From assembly GCF_001418335.1 (NCBI RefSeq), contig NZ_LIPP01000059.1, positions 18,318-82,317 on the forward strand: 64,000 nucleotides of DNA, read 5' to 3'. The position numbers and the translations under genes were made by a program. The number at the start of each line of letters is the position of its first letter. Position 1 is the stretch's first letter. Shown here one piece after another: positions 41,593-48,897 of this stretch. This DNA comes from Streptomyces aurantiacus. Its GTDB lineage: Bacteria; Actinomycetota; Actinomycetes; Streptomycetales; Streptomycetaceae. Below the pieces are notes generated by a model that was not told the origin of the DNA, searched no databases, and saw only the letters and a list, made by a program, of their open reading frames with translations.

Positions 41593-41949
41593 GTGTCGGT
41601 CGTGCCGGTAGGCATTTTCGCGGGGATTGCAGTGCGTGACTTCGCGAGCGCATTGGAGTGGTACAAGCGGCTGTTGGGTTCGGAGCCGACCTTCTACCCC
41701 AACGACGTCGAGGCGGTGTGGCAGCTGGCTGACGATCGGTATGTGTACATCATCGAGGACACAGGGCGTGCCGGCGGTGCGGTGAGCATGATTTGGATGG
41801 ACGACCCCGCTTCCGAAGTTGCGCGGATCTCGGAGCGAGGGCTGAAGCCGGTAGACGTGGAGCGGCACGGCAGCGTGTGCAAATGGGTGTTTCACGACTC
41901 CGACGGCAATGAGACGGGCATCGGTGGCGAGGTCTTGCCGTCGGAGTAG
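41593..41949 (+). CDS. VOC-family protein
   Basis: 118 residues. One VOC module with FAGIAVRDFASALEWYKRLL, VWQLADDRYVYIIEDTGRAG, SMIWMDDPASEVARISERG and KWVFHDSDGNETGIGGEV. Asp/Glu at the end of strand 4 (DGNETGIGG) suits the metal or ligand face. GTG starts at 41593 and 41602 are both possible. It is a second VOC gene in this cluster, unrelated in sequence to the first. No regulator next to it. Confidence 0.75.
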   Translation: MSVVPVGIFAGIAVRDFASALEWYKRLLGSEPTFYPNDVEAVWQLADDRYVYIIEDTGRAGGAVSMIWMDDPASEVARISERGLKPVDVERHGSVCKWVFHDSDGNETGIGGEVLPSE

Positions 41950-42134
41950 TCCTCCTTGCTCCGACGGCGACACCCGGTCGTTACTACTCTTAGTGACCGG
42001 ACGTGAACATGCTGACGTCGGTCGACGAGAGCTTCAAGGGTCGGCTCAACCTCGAACAGCGCTCCCGCCGCACACCGGCGGGCGGGGCGTTCGACGTCCG
42101 CCACACCCCCGCCCCCGGCAGGATCGAACGCTTT

Positions 42135-43025
42135 CTACAACTCGTCGGCGAACACCTCGGCGAGCTCGCGCCATACAGGTCGCGGCAGGCCGGCGCCGCC
42201 CTCGTCGGCAGTCAGGGCCTGGAGGGCGACGTGGTCAGCTCCGGCGTCGAAGTACTCGCGGATCCGCGCTCGTACGCGCTCGGCGTCGCCCAGTGCGAAG
42301 AGGCCGTCGAGCAGACGTGCGCTGCCGCCGCCTTCGAAATCGCTCTCTGTGAACCCCAGACGCAACAGGTTGTTCGTGTAATTGGGCAGTTGAAGATACA
42401 TGCCCAGCATGTTCCGTGCGGTGGCGCGAGCCCGGTCGAGGTCGGTGTCGAGTACGACGGAGACCTCCGGGGCGAGGACCGCGTCCGGGCCGAGCGCCTC
42501 GCGCGCCTCCGCCGTGTGCTCCGCGGTGACGAGATAGGGGTGTGCTCCTCGCGCCCGGTCGGTCGCGAGCTTCAGCATCTTCGGGCCGAGCGCCGCCAGT
42601 ACCCGGCGTGCGCCGCCCAAGGGTTCGGTGGCGGTGTCGAGGGCGTCGAGGTACGCCACCATCGCGCTGTACGGTTTCGCGTACTGGGGTGCCAGCACGC
42701 TGTGGCTGACGCCCAAACCCAGCACGAATCGCTCGCGCGCGCTCGTGTCGAGGGCCGCGATCCGCGCGGCCACCTCTTCGGCTGTGTGCTCCCAGATACT
42801 CAGGATGCCGGTGGCCACGGTGACCGTACGGGTGGCGGTGAGGACGGCCACGGCGTCGTCGGGTGCAGGATTGCCTCCGAGCCAGAGGGTGCCGTAGCCC
42901 AGCTCTTCGAGCTCGGCGACCGCCTCGGCGATCGCCCTCCTACCCGCGTCATCCGCCCGCGATCCGTGCAGAGCACCGCTCCAGATGCCGATACGTCCGA
43001 GTTGCTGGTGTGTCTCCGAAGTCAT
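42135..43025 (-). CDS. LLM-class F420-dependent oxidoreductase (TIGR03620-like)
   Basis: 296 residues from the ATG; the frame extends upstream only by lack of stops. LLM barrel with RIGIWSGALHGSRADDAG, AELEELGYGTLWLGGNPAP, TRTVTVATGILSIWEHTAEE, RFVLGLGVSHSVLAPQYA and RRVLAALGPKMLKLATDRAR. GVSH and YLVTAEHTAEAREAL are typical of the F420-linked TIGR03620 group. The C-terminus includes RARIREYFDAGADHVALQAL. It is transcribed away from an antitoxin/toxin pair. Substrate unknown. Confidence 0.88.
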   Translation of the reverse strand: MTSETHQQLGRIGIWSGALHGSRADDAGRRAIAEAVAELEELGYGTLWLGGNPAPDDAVAVLTATRTVTVATGILSIWEHTAEEVAARIAALDTSARERFVLGLGVSHSVLAPQYAKPYSAMVAYLDALDTATEPLGGARRVLAALGPKMLKLATDRARGAHPYLVTAEHTAEAREALGPDAVLAPEVSVVLDTDLDRARATARNMLGMYLQLPNYTNNLLRLGFTESDFEGGGSARLLDGLFALGDAERVRARIREYFDAGADHVALQALTADEGGAGLPRPVWRELAEVFADEL

Positions 43026-43215
43026 GCCTTGGTCAACCACTGTCTGGTGCCCTCTGTTCCTTCGGTCACCGCAATTCATCCGGATGGAGTCGGGCGGCAC
43101 ACTCCCCCTCAATCGCCGTCCCGTCAACCGGAAGACCGGGGGAACGAGTGCGGAGCCTCCTGGCCGCCTACGCAGTGGGTACCACATGTGGTACCGAACC
43201 GGGTACCTTGAGACC

Positions 43216-43422
43216 ATGCCTGCACTCAATGTGGAATTCAGCGAGGAAGAAATGGCGCGGCTGCGTGATCGGGCGGCTCTGACGGGGCGGAGTCTGAAGC
43301 AGCACGTGCACGATGTGACGGTGGAGGAAGCCGACCGGCTGGCCTTCGTGGAGGGGGCCGTCGCGGAAGCTGCCCGGGTGCTGCCCGGCGTCGAAGCACG
43401 CTTTCCCGTGGGACAGCGGTGA
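43216..43422 (+). CDS. Antitoxin of Fic-like toxin module
   Basis: 68 residues. An N-terminal beta strand and two helices (MPALNVEFSEEEMARLRDRA, LTGRSLKQHV) fit a CopG/ribbon-helix-helix or Phd-like DNA-binding antitoxin; the rest, VEEADRLAFVEGAVAEAARV, would wrap the toxin. It is followed with a GTGA overlap by a Fic-type toxin, so the pair is co-translated. The preceding region carries GGTACC-rich palindromes (GTGGTACC), which may be its operator. Confidence 0.75.
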   Translation: MPALNVEFSEEEMARLRDRAALTGRSLKQHVHDVTVEEADRLAFVEGAVAEAARVLPGVEARFPVGQR

Positions 43423-43802
43423 GCCCTGTCATCCGTGTCGACGTCGGCTGGGTCCTGCAGATCCAGTCCGCGATCTCCCCGCTGAACGTGCCCATCGCCG
43501 ACTGGGGCGTCCTGGGCTTCATGGCCGACCGGCACAAGTTCGAGCGGGAGCGCGGCGTCCTGTACTACGAGGAACCCGCCTCCCGCGCCGCGACCTTCCT
43601 GCACACCGCACTGCTGCTGCGTCCCTTCACCGACTACAACCTCGTTGTCGGATGGTCCTGCACCAGCCAGTACATGCATGTCTCCGGCCAGCCCCTCCAG
43701 GCCAAGGACGACGATCTGTACGAACTCGCGCAGGCGGTCCGCGCACAGGAAGCCGACCTGCGCACCATCGCGCAACGTCTGGAGGCTTGGCGCACCGGGT
43801 GA
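43419..43802 (+). CDS. Fic-family toxin-like protein with degenerate motif
   Basis: 127 residues from a GTG that overlaps the antitoxin stop. The Doc/Fic fold is suggested by VDVGWVLQIQSAISPLNVPI, DWGVLGFMADRHKFERERG, AATFLHTALLLRPFTDYNLV and the QYMHVSG that ends the core helix. The canonical HPFx(D/E)GNGR AMP- or phosphotransferase motif reads RPFTDYNLVVGW: the His is Arg, and the Gly-Asn-Lys/Arg is Tyr-Asn-Leu. It cannot be a normal AMPylase. The relative near 0.4-0.75 kb shows the same loss, so it may be a family-wide alternative function. Likely paired with the upstream antitoxin. Confidence 0.75.
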   Translation: MSPVIRVDVGWVLQIQSAISPLNVPIADWGVLGFMADRHKFERERGVLYYEEPASRAATFLHTALLLRPFTDYNLVVGWSCTSQYMHVSGQPLQAKDDDLYELAQAVRAQEADLRTIAQRLEAWRTG

Positions 43803-43922
43803 GCCCGTAGACGTGGTCACGGGCTGGGCCGTGCTCCACCGGGACCCCTCTCGCTTCCCTTGACCAGTTCCCTTGATCAGTTCGCTTGGGCTCAAGTGCT
43901 GCCGGTCATCGCCTGCCTGCGA

Positions 43923-44840
43923 TCACTTGCGGAGTCGAGAACGGTACTCGCCCGGGGCCATGCCTCGGGCGCGTCTGAAGGCACGGCTGAAAGCATGCGG
44001 AGAGGCATAGCCGACCGCGCCGGAGATCGACTCGACCGGCTCATCGGTGTCGCGGAGCCGGACGGACGCCAGGTCGATGCGCCACTGCGTCACGTACGCG
44101 CCCGGCGTCTGCCCGAGGGCGGACCGGAAATGCCTGGACAGCGTCGCCCGGGAGACGCTCGTCGCGGCGGCCAGGGTCTCCGTGGTCCAGGGGTGTTCCG
44201 GTCGGACGTGGACACATGCCAGGGCGTCGCGCACGACCGGGTCGCGCATCGCGCCCAGCCATGAGCCGGACTGCTCCTCCGGGTGGCGGGCCAGCCAGGC
44301 GCGTACGAACTGTACGAGCAGCAGGTCGACGATGCTGTTGACGACGGCGGTGGCGCCGATCTGCGGCTGTGCGAGTTCCGCCTTGAGGAGTTCGACGGTC
44401 CTTCTCAGCTGTGCGTTCTCCCCGGCTGTGACGTGCATCGGCAGGGCGAGGGAGGTGAGCACCGGTGTGCTCACCTCCGGGTCCTGCTCATAGTGCAGGA
44501 CGATCACTTCCGTCTGCACCGGCGTCGAGCCCACCCGCAGGGCTCGGCCGTCGCCGAAAGCCCGGGCCGCCGCCTCGCGGTCGCAGGAACCCATCGTCAC
44601 GCTTGCGCCGCCTGCTATCCCGTGTGCGGTGCCCGGCGCCACCAGGACGGCGTCTCCGGCCTGCACCTGAAGAGGTTTCTCGCCTATGACGTGAAGCCAC
44701 ATCGTGCCGCGGGACACCACGTGCAGTGCCGCTCCTGGATAGGAGTCCAGCCACAGGCCCCAGGTTCCTCCGGCCTTCAGCATGACCCCGAGCGCCCCAC
44801 GCGCACCCGAAACACGCAAGACCTCCGCCAGCACGTCCAT
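43923..44840 (-). CDS. AraC-family regulator with cupin domain
   Basis: 305 residues from ATG 44840 (a frame to 44891 adds a Pro-rich leader). The N-terminal cupin_6 domain has LDSYPGAALHVVSRGTMWLH and LQVQAGDAVLVAPGTAHGIA. The C-terminal double HTH reads TLAAATSVSRATLSRHFRSA, then AVGYASPHAFSRAFRRARGM, the standard AraC pattern with a PGEYR end. It runs opposite to its right neighbour only in spacing terms: the quinone oxidoreductase-like gene upstream on the same strand ends 72 bp before it. It may control that gene. Effector unknown. Confidence 0.88.
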   Translation of the reverse strand: MDVLAEVLRVSGARGALGVMLKAGGTWGLWLDSYPGAALHVVSRGTMWLHVIGEKPLQVQAGDAVLVAPGTAHGIAGGASVTMGSCDREAAARAFGDGRALRVGSTPVQTEVIVLHYEQDPEVSTPVLTSLALPMHVTAGENAQLRRTVELLKAELAQPQIGATAVVNSIVDLLLVQFVRAWLARHPEEQSGSWLGAMRDPVVRDALACVHVRPEHPWTTETLAAATSVSRATLSRHFRSALGQTPGAYVTQWRIDLASVRLRDTDEPVESISGAVGYASPHAFSRAFRRARGMAPGEYRSRLRK

Positions 44841-44911
44841 GGGTCCATTCTCGTACACCGCCGCGGACCGCCCGTTGGCGGGCGGCGGCACATGTGTCCG
44901 CGTCCACGGCT

Positions 44912-45838
44912 TCAGGCCACGTCAAGAACGACCTTTCCGTGTACTTTCCGTGCGAACAGCGCCTGGACTGCGTCGTCCACGTCCTGCCAGTCGCCTCGCA
45001 GTCCGACCGGTGCCGAGAGCCTCCCGGCGGCCATGAGGCCCAGCAGGTCCGTCAGTTCCCCGCTGGTCGGCGTCATGTCGCCGTACGTGGCGATGCTGCG
45101 GGGCTCGCCGAAGCCGAACAAGGCCCCTGCCGGGAACGTGGTTTCCTGCCCCGAGGAGTAACCGACCAGGTGGATGGTGCCGCCCTCGGCGAGGACACTC
45201 CACGCCTGGGCCACCAGCGGTCCGCCGACCGTGTCCAGGACGAGGTCGAACCGGCCCTCGGTCTCGGCCAGGCCTGCCAGGTCGGTCAGGTCGGTCAGGA
45301 CCTCGTGGGCGCCGAGTTCGCGGAGTCCGGCGGCCCGGTCCGGTGAACCGACGAGTGCCGTCACCCGGGCGCCCGCCAGCGCCGCCAGTTGGACGGCGAA
45401 GTGCCCCACTCCCCCGCTGGCGCCGGTGACCAGGACGCTGCGGGCCAGCAGGGAACGCTTGCGCAGCACCCGCAATGCGGTGACCCCCGCGATCCCCAGC
45501 GCGGCGGCGTCGGCCAGGTCCACGCCCTCGGGGACGGTGCCGAGCGAGGCGGGGCTGACTGCCACCCGCTCCGCCCACGCGTGGCGAGCCATTCCCACGG
45601 CGACGCGCGTACCTTCGGGCGGCCCCGAGCCGTCGGACGCGGCGCGCACCACGACGCCGGCCGCGTCGTGACCGTGCACAGCGCCGGCCGGCCACTGGTC
45701 CACGTAATTCAGCTCTCCGAAGTTGAGACCGATGTGCCGTATCTCCACCAATGCCTCGTCGGTGGACGGCACGGGCTCATCGACATCGGCGAAGCGGACG
45801 GGTCCGGCCTCGCCGTGAGCGACCACAAGGGCGCGCAT
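44912..45838 (-). CDS. Zinc-type alcohol dehydrogenase/quinone oxidoreductase family protein
   Basis: 308 residues. Medium-chain dehydrogenase fold without the catalytic zinc: IGLNFGELNYVDQWPAGAVH and GHDAAGVVV for the GroES-like part, AALGIAGVTALRVLR, then VLVTGASGGVGHFAVQLAAL (nucleotide motif GxGGxG with GASGGVG) and DTVGGPLVAQAWSVLAEGG. The structural Cys cluster is absent. Such quinone oxidoreductase-like enzymes reduce quinones or enoyl substrates with NADPH. It is upstream of the AraC gene on the same strand. Substrate unknown. Confidence 0.88.
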   Translation of the reverse strand: MRALVVAHGEAGPVRFADVDEPVPSTDEALVEIRHIGLNFGELNYVDQWPAGAVHGHDAAGVVVRAASDGSGPPEGTRVAVGMARHAWAERVAVSPASLGTVPEGVDLADAAALGIAGVTALRVLRKRSLLARSVLVTGASGGVGHFAVQLAALAGARVTALVGSPDRAAGLRELGAHEVLTDLTDLAGLAETEGRFDLVLDTVGGPLVAQAWSVLAEGGTIHLVGYSSGQETTFPAGALFGFGEPRSIATYGDMTPTSGELTDLLGLMAAGRLSAPVGLRGDWQDVDDAVQALFARKVHGKVVLDVA

Positions 45839-46047
45839 AGGGTGTGCTTCCTTCTCTCGTGAATGCGCCGGAGCATTCGGCGCGGCAGCGGATCGAGTGT
45901 GCGAATGCCGCACTGCCGCCTTCCTGGAACCCTTTCGCAGGACCGGGACAGCGACCAGTCCCGTGAGAATCAATCAGTTGACGATCTGTGTCAGTGCGGC
46001 TCGGGGGCGCGTCGAGCCCCGCGGCGTCGCCGGCCGACGGCCCGTTG

Positions 46048-48816
46048 TCAATCGCCGGAATCGGTTGTACTCAGCTTGAGCCCGATCTGCTTGCGTGATG
46101 TGATGCCGAGCTTGCGGAACACCCTGCTCAGATGGAACTCGATGGTCGAGATGGTGACGAACAGCTGGGTGGCGATCTCCGTGTTGGTCGACCCCGACGC
46201 GGCCCGTATCGCCACACGAAGTTCCTGCGGGGTGAGGTCGAACTGGGTGTCGACCGTTCGTTTGCGTGCGGTCTCCCCGGTGGCCAGCAGCTCCACCCTC
46301 GCCCGCTCGGCGAACGGCGTGGCTCTCCAGGACTCGAAGGACTCGTACGCGGCCCGCAGCTGGACCCTGGCGTCGGCACGGCGCCTGCGACGGCGGAGCC
46401 ACTCGCCGAACAGGAGGCGCGACCATGCCAGTTCCACGGCCACCGGGACCTTCCCGAGCTGCGCGATCGATTCGTGGTAGAGCTGCTCCGCTCCGTCATT
46501 GTCGGTCGTCAGGGCCCGGCAGCGTGCGAGCAGCCCCAGCGCCCATGGGGTTCCGGCCAGGGGAGCGCGCTCCTCCATGCGCTCCATGGCCATGGCGGCG
46601 GCCTTGCGGTCGCCGGCCCGCAGCCCGGCCTCGACCATTCCGGCGAGGTTCATGTCGCCGAGGGCCAACGGGTCGTGGTCGAACACCGCGAGCAGGGCGT
46701 CGAGCGCCTCCCGGTACCGCCCGCGGCCGAGCTCGAAGATGCTCAGGGCCTGGCCGGACCACCGGTACGTCGATCCGATCCCCAGCTGCTCGGCCATGGT
46801 GTTCATCGTCGCGATCGCGGCCCGCAGCTCGGCTTCCCGGCCGGTCCAGGCATACAGCAGGGCCTTGTGGAAGTCTCCTGACGCCCGGAATCCGGTCGCG
46901 GCCATGTAGTCGTCCGCCTCGGTGTAGCAGCTCTCGGCGGCGGCGAACCGGCCGTCCCAGATCTCCACGGTGGCGAGGGAGAGCAACGCCATGCTGAGCC
47001 CGTAGAGCGCTCCGCGACCGCGGTCGGCCGTCACCAGCTTCCCGAGGATCTCCCGCTTGGCTTCGATGTCCCACAACTCGTCGCCCGCGATGCTGACCAT
47101 GACGCTGAACGCACCCTGCTCCTGGAGGTCGTCGGCGGTGCGCAACCGGGCCAGGGCCGCCGCCAGCGCCGGGGCTCCCGCGGCGTAGCCGTAGGCGATC
47201 GAGCGCGCCAGTGCCGCGATCAGCGGATCGGGGCTCCAGGCCGGCGACGCCGTTTCGCACCAGCCGTCCGCTGCGGCCTTGGCGACCTCGCGGGTGGTCG
47301 TCCCCGTGATCAGCCGGCCGCCGACGATCGCGGCGTACGTCGCCTCGCGCAGCAGGTCCCAGCGTGCCACGGGATCGGTGGAACCCAGGTCTGCCGCCGC
47401 GTCCAGCAGCATCGCGGGCACCTCGCGGGGGCGGGCGGAGAACATCTCGACGGACGCTCGCAGCCGTGTCGCGTGGACCCGGGCGGCCGGACCGGTCAGG
47501 TCGGGAGCGGTGAGTTCGAGGAGAGTTCGGACTTCCGGCAGATTGCCGGAGGCGAGGTGTGCCGCCGCCGCGTCGAGATACCGCTCGGCCCGCTTGCCCG
47601 GATGCGCGGTCAGCTCCGCCGCCCGGGTGAGGACCAGGGCCTGTTCGGAGTGTCCGCCACGCGCCTGGGCCAGTTCGGAGGCGGCTTCGAGCATTGCGGC
47701 CACGCTGTCGTCCGGACCGTCGGTCGCCTCGGCCAGATGCCAGGCGCTACGTTCGGGCGCACTCGTGGCGGCGAGTGCCGCCTGGATCCTGCGGCGCTCC
47801 TCGGCGGGCGCGGCCGAGTGGACCGCCGAGCGGATCAGCGGGTGGCGGAATTCGACGGTGGTCCCGCGGTTCAGTATCCCCGCGGCGACTGCGGGCGTGG
47901 CGGACCGGATGGACAGCCCCAGGGCGCCGGCGGCGCGCCACAGCGTCGCCCGGTCGTCCGTCGGCGTCGTGGCCATGAGCAGCAGCAGGGTCCGGGTGTC
48001 GGCGGGCAGCAGCGCCGCCGTCTGCCGGAAGTGTTCTTCCAGTTGCCGGTTCAGCGGCAGCGGCTCGGGCAGGGGTGTGATCCCGGCCAGCTGTTCCGAG
48101 CCGAGGTTCACCGCGAGTTCCAGGAGCGCGAGCGGGTTGCCTCCGGTGCCGGCGACGAGTTGCTCGGCGACCGCCTGGTCCAGGTGTCCGGTCACGCCGT
48201 CGGCCAGCAGGGCCCGGGCTTCCCCGTCCGCGAGCCCTTCCAGTCCGAGTCTGGGCAGGGCGTCGAAGACGTCGTGGTCGCCGGTCCCGTCGCGCCCGGC
48301 GAACAGCAGGCCGAGGCAGTCCGCGTACAGGCGTCGGCCCACGAACGCCAGGGTCTCCGCCGACTCGCGGTCCAGCCACTGCACGTCGTCGACCAAGCAG
48401 AGCATCGGCGCCGCCGTGGCCGCGTCCGAGAGCAGCGTCAGCGCGGCCAGTCCGACCAGATGGCGGTCGGACGGCGCAGCATCGGTCAGCCCGAACGCGG
48501 CGTTCAGGGCATCACGCTGGCGCTGCGGCAGGGCCGGCAGCCGGCCGAGGTAGGGCCGCAGGAGTCGGTGCAGGGCGCCGTAGCCCAGTCGTGTCTCGGC
48601 CTCCACGCCGACCAGCCTGACGACCGTCAGGTCCTGGGCGGACTGGGCGGCGTACTCCAGAAGCCGGGATTTGCCGACTCCCGCGTCGCCGGTGAGCACC
48701 AGGACTCCGCTGAAGCCGTCATGGACCGATTCGAGCAGCCTGCCGATCGTCTCGCGCTCCGCGTGCCGGCCGACCATCGGCGGCCCCGCCGCTCGGTGAA
48801 CCCCGGACCACACCAT
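46048..48816 (-). CDS. LAL-type LuxR transcriptional regulator
   Basis: 922 residues from the ATG preceded by an AGGGGGA ribosome site. The N-terminal AAA/STAND ATPase has VLTGDAGVGKSRLLEYAAQS (Walker A) and MLCLVDDVQWLDRESAETLA (Walker B). A long helical TPR-like middle (about residues 350-800) may bind ligand, e.g. AAAAHLASGNLPEVRTLLEL and GRGRYREALDALLAVFDHDP. The C-terminal LuxR HTH reads LTPQELRVAIRAASGSTNTE, then STIEFHLSRVFRKLGIT. LAL regulators often sit in or near secondary-metabolite clusters and act as pathway activators or maltose-type sensors. No cluster is next to it. It is 80 bp from the second LAL gene, same strand. Confidence 0.92.
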   Translation of the reverse strand: MVWSGVHRAAGPPMVGRHAERETIGRLLESVHDGFSGVLVLTGDAGVGKSRLLEYAAQSAQDLTVVRLVGVEAETRLGYGALHRLLRPYLGRLPALPQRQRDALNAAFGLTDAAPSDRHLVGLAALTLLSDAATAAPMLCLVDDVQWLDRESAETLAFVGRRLYADCLGLLFAGRDGTGDHDVFDALPRLGLEGLADGEARALLADGVTGHLDQAVAEQLVAGTGGNPLALLELAVNLGSEQLAGITPLPEPLPLNRQLEEHFRQTAALLPADTRTLLLLMATTPTDDRATLWRAAGALGLSIRSATPAVAAGILNRGTTVEFRHPLIRSAVHSAAPAEERRRIQAALAATSAPERSAWHLAEATDGPDDSVAAMLEAASELAQARGGHSEQALVLTRAAELTAHPGKRAERYLDAAAAHLASGNLPEVRTLLELTAPDLTGPAARVHATRLRASVEMFSARPREVPAMLLDAAADLGSTDPVARWDLLREATYAAIVGGRLITGTTTREVAKAAADGWCETASPAWSPDPLIAALARSIAYGYAAGAPALAAALARLRTADDLQEQGAFSVMVSIAGDELWDIEAKREILGKLVTADRGRGALYGLSMALLSLATVEIWDGRFAAAESCYTEADDYMAATGFRASGDFHKALLYAWTGREAELRAAIATMNTMAEQLGIGSTYRWSGQALSIFELGRGRYREALDALLAVFDHDPLALGDMNLAGMVEAGLRAGDRKAAAMAMERMEERAPLAGTPWALGLLARCRALTTDNDGAEQLYHESIAQLGKVPVAVELAWSRLLFGEWLRRRRRRADARVQLRAAYESFESWRATPFAERARVELLATGETARKRTVDTQFDLTPQELRVAIRAASGSTNTEIATQLFVTISTIEFHLSRVFRKLGITSRKQIGLKLSTTDSGD

Positions 48817-48897
48817 GAGATCCCCCTTCGCGATGCTCCGCCCGGTTCAGACGCTAGGCGCGCCGCAACGGACCGAGCGAGCGTCACATGACGGTGG

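Noticed and set aside
41971..41997. Imperfect hairpin CCGGTC...GACCGG between VOC and LLM genes
   Set aside because: Bulged stem of limited length; could be a bidirectional terminator but not convincing.
47473..48891. 472-codon rightward open frame antisense to LuxR gene
   Set aside because: The opposite strand holds a full LAL regulator with Walker and LuxR motifs.
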